Shown piece by piece: positions 19,225 through 27,569 of a stretch of 64,000 nt of DNA (its first letter is position 1; each line of letters begins with the position of its first letter). The DNA lies in the NCBI GenBank assembly GCA_023667095.1, contig JAMPAT010000011.1:1-64000 (forward strand). The letters are read 5' to 3'. A program made the translations under genes and the position numbers. Below the pieces are notes generated by a model. It was not told where the DNA came from. It ran no database searches and was given only the letters and a program-made list of their open reading frames with translations. The stretch comes from Bacteroidales bacterium. Lineage in GTDB: Bacteria; Bacteroidota; Bacteroidia; Bacteroidales; UBA932.

Positions 19225-19232
19225 TACTTTTG
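19225..19232 (+). promoter_or_regulatory. Putative promoter of the acyl-CoA ligase gene
   Basis: TACTTTTG matches TAnnTTTG and lies 24 bp before the ATG, giving a short leader. It forms a divergent promoter pair with the HAD gene. Confidence 0.5.
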
Positions 19233-19256
19233 TGTGAACACTAAAGACAATGGTCT

Positions 19257-20900
19257 ATGAAACATTATTTTACACGTCTTCAGGACATGATGGCTGCCCA
19301 TTGGGACAAGCCTGCCTTGTGCAACTACAAGGGGGAATCTTTCACATTCGGCGAACTTGCTGAAAAGATAGCGCGTTTTCATCTGGTATTTGAGGCTGTA
19401 GGCATTAGGAAGGGGGACAGGATTGCCCTGTGCGCAAAGAACTCAGCACGCTGGGGAGTATCTTTCCTCGCTATCAATACCTATGAGGCCGTTGTAGTGC
19501 CTATTCTTGCAGATTTTCTTCCTGAAAGTATAAATTCGCTGGTAGACCATTCGGAAAGCCAGGTCCTGTTTACAGATGCCGACATGTGGAAAAAGCTTGA
19601 CATCAATAAGATGCCTCTTGTCAGGACTGTCGTGTCTGTAACTGACTTTACAATCCTGTATGCTGCAGACAAGGAGGTTGAGGAGGCCCTTGCCGGGCTT
19701 CCCGGGCTTTTTGCTGCAAAGTATCCGGACGGTTTCAGCATAAAGGATGTTGACTATCCTGTCGACAATGCCGGTGAACTTGCCATAATCAACTATACAT
19801 CAGGTACAACCAGTGCACCAAAAGGAGTAATGCTCCGCTATGAATGCCTGACTTCCAATGTGGAGTTCGGACAGGTACATATACCTTCATCGGCAGAGGA
19901 CAATATGGTCTCGATGCTTCCTATGGCGCACATGTACGGGATGATGTTCGAGTTCCTGTATCCTCTCTGCGGCGGAACTGCAATATATTATCTTGGCAAG
20001 ACTCCTACCCCTGCTCTGCTTCTCGGGGCAATGAAGGATATCCGCCCATACCTGATGATAACAGTCCCTCTTGTAATGGAGAAGATTTTCAAGAATTCTG
20101 TACAGCCGGTACTGAAGAAGCCTGCTGTAAAGGCCATTGCTGCAATACCTGGCTTGAACAGGATAATATTCAGCAAGATACGTAAGAAGCTCATGTCTGC
20201 CCTTGGAGGGAATGTAAAGATGATTATCATGGGTGGAGCTGCCTTGAACCCGGATGTGGAGAAATGGTTCAAGCGTATAGGGCTTCCTTTTACAGTCGGA
20301 TATGGAATGACAGAGGCTGCCCCGTTGCTTGCGTATGAAGAATGCGGAAAATTTGTACCGAGGTCTTGCGGCAAGGCCGTGGACAGGGCGGAGGTACGTA
20401 TCGATTCAGAGGACCCGCAGAATGTTGTCGGTGAAATCCAGGCCCGCGGAACCAATATAATGAGCGGCTACTACAAGAATGCGGAAGCCACCAAGGCCGC
20501 GTTCACAGAGGACGGATGGATGAATACAGGGGACCTTGGAGTCATTGATGCACAGGGGAACATCTTTATAAGGGGACGCAGCAAGAATATGATCCTTTCC
20601 TCAAACGGACAGAACATCTATCCGGAGGAAATCGAGGCGGTGATCAATAGCCAGCCATACGTGATAGAGACAGTTGTCGTGGACAGGGCATCCAAGCTTG
20701 TTGCCCTTGTATATCTTGACAAAGACAAGCTTGCTGCTGACGGAATTGAGGGTGAGTCATTTGATGCCAGGATGTCTGAGATGCTTGCTGCTGTCAACAG
20801 GGATATGCCTTCATACAGCAAGGTGACCAAGGTGGAGACAGTCGATGCTCCGTTTGAGAAGACCCCTAAGATGAGTATCAAGAGGTTCCTCTATAAGTAG
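19257..20900 (+). CDS. AMP-dependent long-chain acyl-CoA ligase family protein
   Basis: Adenylate-forming enzyme, predicted to activate fatty acids to acyl-CoA (or acyl-ACP). In 547 residues: the P-loop-like motif YTSGTTSAPKGVML near 181-194, GYGMTEAAPLLAYE near 348, the NTGDLGVID segment near 423 and the hinge RGRSKNMILSSNGQNIYPEEIE near 440 to 462. The C-terminal lysine needed for adenylation is probably in FEKTPKMSIKRF close to the end. Shorter than eukaryotic ACSL and close to bacterial FadD-like proteins. Substrate not deducible. Confidence 0.88.
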   Translation: MKHYFTRLQDMMAAHWDKPALCNYKGESFTFGELAEKIARFHLVFEAVGIRKGDRIALCAKNSARWGVSFLAINTYEAVVVPILADFLPESINSLVDHSESQVLFTDADMWKKLDINKMPLVRTVVSVTDFTILYAADKEVEEALAGLPGLFAAKYPDGFSIKDVDYPVDNAGELAIINYTSGTTSAPKGVMLRYECLTSNVEFGQVHIPSSAEDNMVSMLPMAHMYGMMFEFLYPLCGGTAIYYLGKTPTPALLLGAMKDIRPYLMITVPLVMEKIFKNSVQPVLKKPAVKAIAAIPGLNRIIFSKIRKKLMSALGGNVKMIIMGGAALNPDVEKWFKRIGLPFTVGYGMTEAAPLLAYEECGKFVPRSCGKAVDRAEVRIDSEDPQNVVGEIQARGTNIMSGYYKNAEATKAAFTEDGWMNTGDLGVIDAQGNIFIRGRSKNMILSSNGQNIYPEEIEAVINSQPYVIETVVVDRASKLVALVYLDKDKLAADGIEGESFDARMSEMLAAVNRDMPSYSKVTKVETVDAPFEKTPKMSIKRFLYK

Positions 20901-20959
20901 GCATCCCAAGTCAGCACATGGCATTGACCGGGAACTGGAATGCCCGGTTTTACGGAAAA

Positions 20960-21003
20960 ACGGTACAGGCAGCCCAAAAGTCAATTCGGGCTGCCTGTAC
21001 CGT
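20960..21003. terminator. Strong perfect hairpin after the acyl-CoA ligase gene
   Basis: A perfect 16-bp inverted repeat, ACGGTACAGGCAGCCC at 20960-20975 and its complement at 20988-21003, with a 12-nt loop. Probably a terminator or transcript-end stabiliser, although there is no U run. Confidence 0.55.
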
Positions 21004-21059
21004 GCAACAGATGATATCCTTTCTGCATCTATATAGTCGTGTTTGAACAACTGTAATAG

Positions 21060-21719
21060 ATGAAAAGATATATTTTATTTGTCCTTGTACTGCTGACTGC
21101 GCTCCCTTCCATTGGGCGTGAAATGAGGCGGACAAGGCCTGAATATCAGCTCAAGAGACATGAATTTGCACTTGGCGGGGCTTTCTATCCTGGACGGTAC
21201 GCCTTTGGATATGATTTTGATTTCATACCTATGAGATTTACATATCTCACCCCATCAGGAATTTCTGATATATACAAGAATTCAACTACATACAACAAGG
21301 AACGTGTGACAAATTCATGGACAGCTTCATATACCTATAACTTTACACGCCTGTTTGCCCTGCAGATAGGCCTTTCCTATGAGGGCGGATGGAATGAATG
21401 CTACCAGGTGAAGGATGACACTATGATTTCCTCGATTTCAAGCCAGTATCTTACGCCTATGCTGACGGGAAGGTTTACATGGCTGAACAGGAAATATGTC
21501 AGGATGTATTCCTCTATAGGCGTCGGGATGGCAGTAAGCCTCTCCAGCACACATTATGTGACAGACGACAATACTGTGCATGAACGTCCTGATACATATA
21601 TATCCATGCAGGTGACCCCTGTGGGAATCTCTGTCGGCAAGAAACTCTTCGGATTTGTCGAGGCAGGTGTCGGGACGATATATTTTGGAGGATGCTTCGG
21701 GATTGGATACCGTTTCTGA
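21060..21719 (+). CDS. Outer-membrane beta-barrel protein, first copy
   Basis: Not recognised as a named family. 219 residues with a signal peptide (MKRYILFVLVLLTALPSIG) followed by alternating aromatic/polar strands typical of a small barrel, ending in GIGYRF with the terminal phenylalanine used for outer-membrane insertion. Its C-terminal half (FTWLNRKYVRMYSSIGVGM and TPVGISVGKKLFGFVEAG) is clearly similar to the protein at 22432. It forms a cassette with the lipoprotein downstream. Function unknown; a transport or secretion role cannot be claimed from sequence. Confidence 0.75.
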   Translation: MKRYILFVLVLLTALPSIGREMRRTRPEYQLKRHEFALGGAFYPGRYAFGYDFDFIPMRFTYLTPSGISDIYKNSTTYNKERVTNSWTASYTYNFTRLFALQIGLSYEGGWNECYQVKDDTMISSISSQYLTPMLTGRFTWLNRKYVRMYSSIGVGMAVSLSSTHYVTDDNTVHERPDTYISMQVTPVGISVGKKLFGFVEAGVGTIYFGGCFGIGYRF

Positions 21720-21730
21720 ATATGGGAAAA

Positions 21731-22426
21731 ATGAAAAGATATATAAACCTTATCCTGCTTGCCTCTGCTGTAGCAGGGATTTTGCCTGGATGTGTCATGT
21801 ATAATGACAGGGAATCAGTTACAGAGCCGTCCACAGGTGTGGCGAAGATGATATATGTCAATGCGGTAAGTCCGATTTTCCGTATTGCCGAACTTGCAGA
21901 CTTCTATGATGCGTACCTGGAAATCTGGGAAGACAGGGATGCATCTCTCGAATTGGCGTCCGGATATTTCGGGGATGCTGTGGTAAACCTGTATTATGAG
22001 GAAGTCAGGGTACACCGTTGGGGGAAAATTTCAAAGACAAGTATAGAGCATGTCTATCTTGCAGAATCAGACTGGAGTTCATTGTATGCGACATACAATG
22101 TGACATCCATGGGGGGGAGGAAATTCAGGATTGAATGCGAAAGTTCCGGACAGGAGACTGACAACTGGAAGAAATTCATGACTGATGCCCTGGTGTCAGT
22201 GTCTGATGACAGTATAATAGTGGAAAACCTGACAATAAATTATCTGGACAGGGATGATATATTGGTATCAGTCAACGGCTGCCCGGAGCAGCCTCTTACA
22301 TCTGTAAGGATTGCGGGCATATCCAATATCCCGGCATATGGCTATCTTGACTTCAGCATCTCCGGAAATATAACCGATGCCTTTGCCGTGATGTTTGCCG
22401 ATGGAAGCATGGAAATCATAAAGTAG
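21731..22426 (+). CDS. Hypothetical lipoprotein, first copy
   Basis: No recognised domain. The start at 21731 (MKRYINLILLASAVAGILPGC) gives 231 residues with a clean lipobox and Cys21; an ATG 9 nt upstream (21722) is an alternative. The mature part is acidic, rich in beta-type sequence, and probably exposed at the outer membrane or periplasm. It follows its barrel partner by 11 nt and precedes the second barrel by 5 nt, so all four genes are one operon. A run of seven G occurs near 22111. Confidence 0.7.
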   Translation: MKRYINLILLASAVAGILPGCVMYNDRESVTEPSTGVAKMIYVNAVSPIFRIAELADFYDAYLEIWEDRDASLELASGYFGDAVVNLYYEEVRVHRWGKISKTSIEHVYLAESDWSSLYATYNVTSMGGRKFRIECESSGQETDNWKKFMTDALVSVSDDSIIVENLTINYLDRDDILVSVNGCPEQPLTSVRIAGISNIPAYGYLDFSISGNITDAFAVMFADGSMEIIK

Positions 22427-22431
22427 AATAT

Positions 22432-23076
22432 ATGAAACGTTTATTATGCCTTTGTGCCATGGCGGTCATGTGCAGTGCTGCTATGGCAAAGGGGAGGTCT
22501 GCCGAGGCTGCTTCAGGACAGCCTCTCTACAAATACGAATTCAACGTCGGATATGCCACTTTCCCTGTCTGGGCGGCAAGTGTGCATACCTTTTGGGGAA
22601 GCCAGTGTGACATGCCTGCACCAAGCATTGCTGCAAAGTATGGCTCTGTCGGGAATCTTTACGGGGAATACACGTCGGCAGAATACCTTACAGGTGTCAT
22701 TTCTGCAGAATTCAGTGCACGTTTCAAGAAATGGTTCGCACTTTCTGTACAGGCCAATTTCTGTGGTGTCGTGAGGAATGTCCATTCGGGATGGGACGGG
22801 AAAAAGACCGGTGTGGACAATGACTATGTTATGTCATTTCTCCCTTATGCGAAGTTTACATATCTGAACCGCCCAATTGTCTATATGTATTCGGCAATAG
22901 GTATCGGCATGACAATGTCATTTGACGGCAAGGGCTCAGGGATATATAATCTTGACCCGGCGTTTCAGATTACTCCTGTCGGTGTGGCTGTCGGGAAGAA
23001 CCTGTATGGTTTTTTTGAGTTGGGCCTTGGCATGGTCTATTGCGGCTGCAAGGCCGGTATAGGTTACCGTTTCTAA
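22432..23076 (+). CDS. Outer-membrane beta-barrel protein, second copy
   Basis: 214 residues, signal peptide MKRLLCLCAMAVMCSAAMA, then a small barrel ending GIGYRF. The C-terminal half (FTYLNRPIVYMYSAIGIGM, TPVGVAVGKNLYGFFELGLG) mirrors that of the protein at 21060, while the N-terminal halves have diverged strongly. It is therefore a paralogue arising from an old tandem duplication. Function unknown. Confidence 0.75.
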   Translation: MKRLLCLCAMAVMCSAAMAKGRSAEAASGQPLYKYEFNVGYATFPVWAASVHTFWGSQCDMPAPSIAAKYGSVGNLYGEYTSAEYLTGVISAEFSARFKKWFALSVQANFCGVVRNVHSGWDGKKTGVDNDYVMSFLPYAKFTYLNRPIVYMYSAIGIGMTMSFDGKGSGIYNLDPAFQITPVGVAVGKNLYGFFELGLGMVYCGCKAGIGYRF

Positions 23077-23088
23077 ATATTGTTTGAC

Positions 23089-23871
23089 ATGAAGGCTATT
23101 GATGTATTGAAAAGGGCTGCAGCATCAGCTGCAATATTTCTCGCAGCGGTTTCCTGCAAGGTATCCGCTGGATATGAGTCTCCGAGGACAAGAAGCTCAA
23201 TATCGTCGTACACATTGAATCTGATGTACGTGGCTTCTGAATATACGGTATCTGTCATTGAACTGCTGGTTGCCATAGATGAGTATGAGAATCTTCCCGA
23301 GGACGACAGGCATAGGCCGGAGTATGCCGCAATGAGGGAGAATCTGCGTCATATTGATGCAAATACCATTGTGTACAGCGGACTTGGTACAGTTTATACG
23401 GGAGGAACCTCTTTCTCTGCTCCTGGCAGCTCCTGGAGACTTGAGGAAGAGGACAGGAATTATGTCTACTGTTGGACAGCCGGTGTATGGTGCCTTTATC
23501 CCGGATTCGAAAATGGGCTTGACATCTTGTGTACAGGGGAGAGGATGTGGGAGATTACATCGGTGGATGGTCCGGAGATGCTTGACATTGAAATTTCCGG
23601 GGTGCAGTCTGCAGCTGTGGAGGGGAAAATGGATTTCTCTGTCAAGTGCCGGGGACAGATAGCCAGGGACTCGGAAGGATATGGCGCGGAGTTCAATGCT
23701 GACGGCATGAAGGTGTTCAACTTCATGGACACGGATGATGACGATATATATTATTATAAGACAGTTGCAGGAGAATTCTATCTACGTACTTTCAGGGACG
23801 GGAAGGAACTTGACTGGTGCCGTGTGAAAAGTGACGGCAATTATGGCTATACTTACGAATCGAACCTTTAG
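23089..23871 (+). CDS. Hypothetical lipoprotein, second copy
   Basis: No recognised domain. The ATG at 23089 gives 260 residues starting MKAIDVLKRAAASAAIFLAAVSC, a lipoprotein signal with the cysteine at residue 23. An in-frame TTG at 23080 is less likely. The mature part is acidic with many Tyr and Asp residues. It occupies the same position relative to its barrel as the lipoprotein at 21731, but sequence similarity between the two lipoproteins is weak. A strong terminator follows, closing the four-gene unit. Confidence 0.7.
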   Translation: MKAIDVLKRAAASAAIFLAAVSCKVSAGYESPRTRSSISSYTLNLMYVASEYTVSVIELLVAIDEYENLPEDDRHRPEYAAMRENLRHIDANTIVYSGLGTVYTGGTSFSAPGSSWRLEEEDRNYVYCWTAGVWCLYPGFENGLDILCTGERMWEITSVDGPEMLDIEISGVQSAAVEGKMDFSVKCRGQIARDSEGYGAEFNADGMKVFNFMDTDDDDIYYYKTVAGEFYLRTFRDGKELDWCRVKSDGNYGYTYESNL

Positions 23872-23880
23872 AATTGACCT

Positions 23881-23907
23881 GGACTGACAACATGTCAGTC
23901 CTTTTTT
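23881..23907 (+). terminator. Rho-independent terminator of the barrel-lipoprotein operon
   Basis: GGACTGACA at 23881-23889, loop ACA, TGTCAGTCC at 23893-23901, then six T at 23902-23907. A textbook terminator. Confidence 0.9.
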
Positions 23908-24006
23908 CTTTGGAATATATTTTGACTGTCCTGCCCTGTCCATCGATGGCCATGACACGGTTGTCAATATGGAGAAAATCAAGTGAAATTTTAAAAGATA
24001 GATATT

Positions 24007-26016
24007 ATGTCAAAGAAAAAAGGTACAACAGGAACAATTGGGGTTACTACCGAGAACATATTCCCGGTAATCAAGAAATTCCTCTATTCTGACCATGAAA
24101 TCTTTTTGAGGGAGCTTGTGGCGAACGCCGTTGATGCTACACAGAAGATGAAGGCACTTGCCGCTTCCGGGGAGTTCAAGGGAGAGCTTGGGGAGCTTGC
24201 TGTCCGCATCGAACTTGATGAGGCGGAGAAGACACTGAAGATTATCGACAACGGTATCGGCATGACAGAGGAGGAGGTTGACAGGTATATCAACCAGATT
24301 GCATTCTCCTCGGCAGGTGAATTCCTTGAGAAATACAAGGACCAGCTCAGCAGCATTATCGGACATTTCGGTCTTGGATTCTATTCTGCCTTCATGGTCT
24401 CAAGGAAGGTCACTATCGAGACATTGTCGTGGAAAGAAGGTGCAACAGGAGTGAAATGGTCATGTGACGGAAGCCCTGAGTATGAGATGGAGGAGTGCGG
24501 CAAGGCTGACAGGGGAACTGTCATAACCCTCTATATCGATGACGAGGAGGCTGAGTTTGCTGCCAAGGGACGTATCCAGGGGCTTCTGGACAAATATTGC
24601 AAATTCATGCCTGTGCCGGTGATATTCGGAAAGGAGCAGGAGTGGAAGGACGGCAAATATGTTGATACTGACAAGGACAATGTAATCAACAAGGTCGAGC
24701 CTCTGTGGGCAAAGAAGCCGTCTGAACTTAAGGCCGAGGACTACAATGAGTTCTACAGGACCCTGTATCCTATGCAGGAGGAGCCTCTGTTCCATATCCA
24801 TCTGAATGTGGACTATCCGTTCAACCTGACCGGTATCCTGTATTTCCCTAAGATAAAGGACAGGATGGAGATTTCACGCAACAAGATACAGCTCTACTGC
24901 AACCAGATGTTTGTGACAGACAGCGTTGACAACATTGTCCCTGATTTCCTTACTCTCCTGCATGGCGTGATTGACTCTCCGGACATTCCGCTGAATGTGT
25001 CGAGGAGCTATCTGCAGAGTGATTCAAATGTGAAGAAGATTTCAGGGTATATCACCAAGAAGGTCGCTGACAGGCTGGAGGATATCTTCAAGAATGAGCG
25101 CGAGTCACTTGAGGGCAAATGGGATAACCTGAAGCTTTTCATCGAGTACGGAATGCTCAGCGACGAGAAATTCTGCGACAGGGCCATGAAATTCTGTCTG
25201 CTCAAGAATACAGACGGAAAATATTTCAGCATAGAGGATTACCGCAAGGCTATCGAAGGCGAGCAGACTGACAAGGACAAGAAGACCGTGTTCCTGTATG
25301 CTACCGATGTAGAGGCACAGTATGCATATATAGAGGAGGCCAGGAAGAAGGGATATGATGTGCTCTGGCTTGACTGCCAGCTTGATTCACATTTTGTGAA
25401 CCTGCTTGAGACCAAGCTTGAGAATGTACGTTTCTGCCGTGTGGATTCAGACAGTGCTGACAACCTGATTCCAAAGGAGGACAAGATCAGGCCTGAACTG
25501 GCAGAGGAGGAGAGGACAGACCTTGACATCGTGTTCCAGTCTGTGCTTCCAAAGGAGAACCAGTATTTTGTGCAGGCTGACAACCTCGGTGAGAATGCAG
25601 CACCGATCCTTATTACCCAGTCGGAGTTCATGCGCAGGTACAGGGAGATGTCGGCCCTTGGAGGCGGAATGAATTTCTATGGCGAGATGCCTGCATCCTA
25701 CAACATTACAGTAAATATGCAGAATCCTCTCGTGATGAAGGTCATGGTTGCAAAGGCAGAGGCTGTCAAGGCTGCAGAGAAGGTGGCAGATGCCTCTTCA
25801 GATGCAACAGAGGAGCAGAAGAAGGCTGTCGAGGAGGCAAAGAGTGCAGCGAGGGATGCACATAAGTCAGACCTCCAGGCATTTGCAGCCCAGAATGAGA
25901 TACTCAGGCAGATTGCAGACCTTGCGCTCCTTGCCAACGGTATGCTGAAAGGCAAGGAACTGAGCGACTTCATTGCACGCAGTACCAAGGTTGTCGAGGA
26001 CGCATATCTGAAATAG
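24007..26016 (+). CDS. htpG: Molecular chaperone HtpG (Hsp90)
   Basis: ATP-dependent cytosolic chaperone. In 669 residues: an N-terminal GHKL ATPase domain with LRELVANAVDATQKMK near 32-47 (catalytic Glu and Asn), DNGIGMTEEEV near 80 and GHFGLGFYSAFMV near 120; a middle domain; and a C-terminal dimerisation domain. An Ala/Glu/Lys-rich helical stretch near 575-625 precedes the end. The start matches the family (MSKKKGTTGTIGVTTENIF). No sigma-type promoter is evident in the 100 bp upstream. Confidence 0.96.
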   Translation: MSKKKGTTGTIGVTTENIFPVIKKFLYSDHEIFLRELVANAVDATQKMKALAASGEFKGELGELAVRIELDEAEKTLKIIDNGIGMTEEEVDRYINQIAFSSAGEFLEKYKDQLSSIIGHFGLGFYSAFMVSRKVTIETLSWKEGATGVKWSCDGSPEYEMEECGKADRGTVITLYIDDEEAEFAAKGRIQGLLDKYCKFMPVPVIFGKEQEWKDGKYVDTDKDNVINKVEPLWAKKPSELKAEDYNEFYRTLYPMQEEPLFHIHLNVDYPFNLTGILYFPKIKDRMEISRNKIQLYCNQMFVTDSVDNIVPDFLTLLHGVIDSPDIPLNVSRSYLQSDSNVKKISGYITKKVADRLEDIFKNERESLEGKWDNLKLFIEYGMLSDEKFCDRAMKFCLLKNTDGKYFSIEDYRKAIEGEQTDKDKKTVFLYATDVEAQYAYIEEARKKGYDVLWLDCQLDSHFVNLLETKLENVRFCRVDSDSADNLIPKEDKIRPELAEEERTDLDIVFQSVLPKENQYFVQADNLGENAAPILITQSEFMRRYREMSALGGGMNFYGEMPASYNITVNMQNPLVMKVMVAKAEAVKAAEKVADASSDATEEQKKAVEEAKSAARDAHKSDLQAFAAQNEILRQIADLALLANGMLKGKELSDFIARSTKVVEDAYLK

Positions 26017-26060
26017 TCCGCGGACCATAGAGTCAGCAATATTCCCTTACGGGAGATCAT

Positions 26061-26106
26061 GTAGCGTTCCAGACAGGTCATATATGCGGCCAGTCTGGAA
26101 CGCTAC
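26061..26106. terminator. Hairpin after htpG
   Basis: A perfect 14-bp inverted repeat, GTAGCGTTCCAGAC at 26061-26074 and its complement at 26093-26106, with an 18-nt loop. Probable htpG terminator; no U run. Confidence 0.5.
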
Positions 26107-26195
26107 CTTGTAATATATGCGCTGGGAACCATATTGCTGTTCCAGAATGGTAGAGGAAACGCTGCCTTACCGTGCTCCTATACCGGAAATTTTGT

Positions 26196-26225
26196 TTTGA
26201 CTATAGCAATTTAATGCTACCTTTG
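26196..26225 (+). promoter_or_regulatory. Putative promoter of the zinc-ribbon membrane cluster
   Basis: TTTG at 26196-26199 and TACCTTTG at 26218-26225, spaced 18 bp; 20 bp before the start codon. Confidence 0.6.
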
Positions 26226-26245
26226 CGGAAACTTAATTCTGAATT

Positions 26246-26698
26246 ATGGCACTTATCGTATGTAAAGACTGTGGCAAGGAGATATCTGATGCTGCAGCCG
26301 CGTGTCCGCATTGCGGGGCCCCTGTGGCAAAGGAAATTTGCTGCACGTCATGTGGGGCAAAGATTCCTGGAGACTCTGCGTTCTGTCCATCGTGTGGCAG
26401 CCGTCAGCCGGCACCGTACAGCCACAGACCAGCTGCACCTTATATGGAACATGTTGATATGAATGGCAAGGACCGTGTGACAGCGGGTATCCTGGCCCTT
26501 GTACTTGGAGGCCTTGGTGTACATTATTTCTATATCGGCAAGATTACAGCCGGAATCCTGACAATACTCCTTACATTCATTACATGTGGAATGTGGGCAT
26601 TGGTGACGTTGGTGCAGGCGATTCTTATGCTTACGATGACGGATTCGGAATTTGCCGTGAAATATGTCAGGACAGAAAAGAGTTTTCCTTTATTTTAA
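26246..26698 (+). CDS. Double zinc-ribbon TM2-domain membrane protein
   Basis: 150 residues. Two CxxC-x(n)-CxxC zinc ribbons occupy the first 52 residues (CKDCGKEI...CPHCG and CTSCGAKI...CPSCG). A TM2 domain follows, with the motif GGLGVHYFYIGK (about 86-97) between two membrane helices. Zinc ribbons would face the cytosol. TM2 proteins have no agreed biochemical role in bacteria. First gene of a three-gene set with gaps of 11 and 8 nt. Confidence 0.82.
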   Translation: MALIVCKDCGKEISDAAAACPHCGAPVAKEICCTSCGAKIPGDSAFCPSCGSRQPAPYSHRPAAPYMEHVDMNGKDRVTAGILALVLGGLGVHYFYIGKITAGILTILLTFITCGMWALVTLVQAILMLTMTDSEFAVKYVRTEKSFPLF

Positions 26699-26709
26699 CA
26701 AGATAGCCG

Positions 26710-27096
26710 ATGTATTGCAAAAAATGTGGTGCAGAACTGCCTGACAGGGCGCGTTACTGCACAGCCTGCGGGCAGGATCAGCAGAGCAGCATACCGGTAC
26801 AGCCTGTCTACACACCTGAGACACAGCCTGACACGTATCTGATATTGTCAATAATAGTCACAGTGATGTGCTGTGTCCCTTTCGGTGTAGCCGGCATTGT
26901 CTATGCCTCAAAGGTCTCGTCTGCATGGGCGGCCGGACAGTATGAGGATGCCAGGATGTACTCACGCAAGGCACGTTCATGGGCTTTGTGGGGAATAGGG
27001 GCAACAGCTATATTTCTTGTGCTTTACATTATCTTGATTGTGTTCTGCGTATGTGCAGGGATATGGAGTGCAGATGAATTAGGACGTTTTGTATAG
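26710..27096 (+). CDS. Zinc-ribbon protein with CD225/dispanin domain
   Basis: 128 residues. One N-terminal zinc ribbon (CKKCGAELPDRARYCTACG, residues 3-21), a short Pro/Gln linker, then two membrane helices with the CD225-like intervening segment VYASKVSSAWAAGQYEDARMYS (each membrane helix about 20 residues). The domain name comes from interferon-induced transmembrane proteins; the bacterial role is unknown. Shares the zinc-ribbon-plus-two-helix design with the upstream gene. Confidence 0.8.
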   Translation: MYCKKCGAELPDRARYCTACGQDQQSSIPVQPVYTPETQPDTYLILSIIVTVMCCVPFGVAGIVYASKVSSAWAAGQYEDARMYSRKARSWALWGIGATAIFLVLYIILIVFCVCAGIWSADELGRFV

Positions 27097-27104
27097 AGCG
27101 GTTT

Positions 27105-27530
27105 ATGCCTGTTTTACACGGTCACGCCTGGAAAGTCATTCTGGCAGCAGTGCTGATTGTCATGGCCGTTGCCATGATGTTTATGTATAGTGAAATGGAC
27201 CCTGGGGAATCTATTCTGTTTCCCAAATGCCCGTTTCATTTGCTGACAGGCCTGTATTGTCCAGGGTGCGGGTCCCAGCGTGCTGTACATCATCTTCTGA
27301 ACGGCCGGATTCTCCAGGCGGCACGCTATAATATACTTCTTGTCGCCGCTGTCCCTTATCTTCTGGTCTGGGTGGCACTGCGTCTATGGCCATGCAAGAC
27401 TCCCTTCGTCACTTCAGCCAGGAATATCCTGTATGGAGGCAAGGCAGCCGCTGTAATCCTGTACATCGTGCTGATATTCTGGATTATCCGGAATATCTTT
27501 CACTGCATTTCCCCAGCCCTGTGGACCTGA
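27105..27530 (+). CDS. DUF2752 membrane protein
   Basis: 141 residues with three hydrophobic segments (about 10-30, 76-96 and 112-132). The signature of DUF2752, CPFHLLTGLYCPGCGSQRA (about 46-64), is intact. It often follows TM2 or CD225 genes in Bacteroidetes. Function unknown. Ends 39 nt before the convergent transglutaminase-like gene. Confidence 0.78.
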   Translation: MPVLHGHAWKVILAAVLIVMAVAMMFMYSEMDPGESILFPKCPFHLLTGLYCPGCGSQRAVHHLLNGRILQAARYNILLVAAVPYLLVWVALRLWPCKTPFVTSARNILYGGKAAAVILYIVLIFWIIRNIFHCISPALWT

Positions 27531-27569
27531 TTCAAGTTATCTGCATCCTTAGCCATATTGTCTTTCTGT

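Noticed and set aside
22110..22117. Seven-G run in the first cassette lipoprotein as a phase-variation tract
   Set aside because: Too short to be convincing; only the G9 tract in susC is reported.
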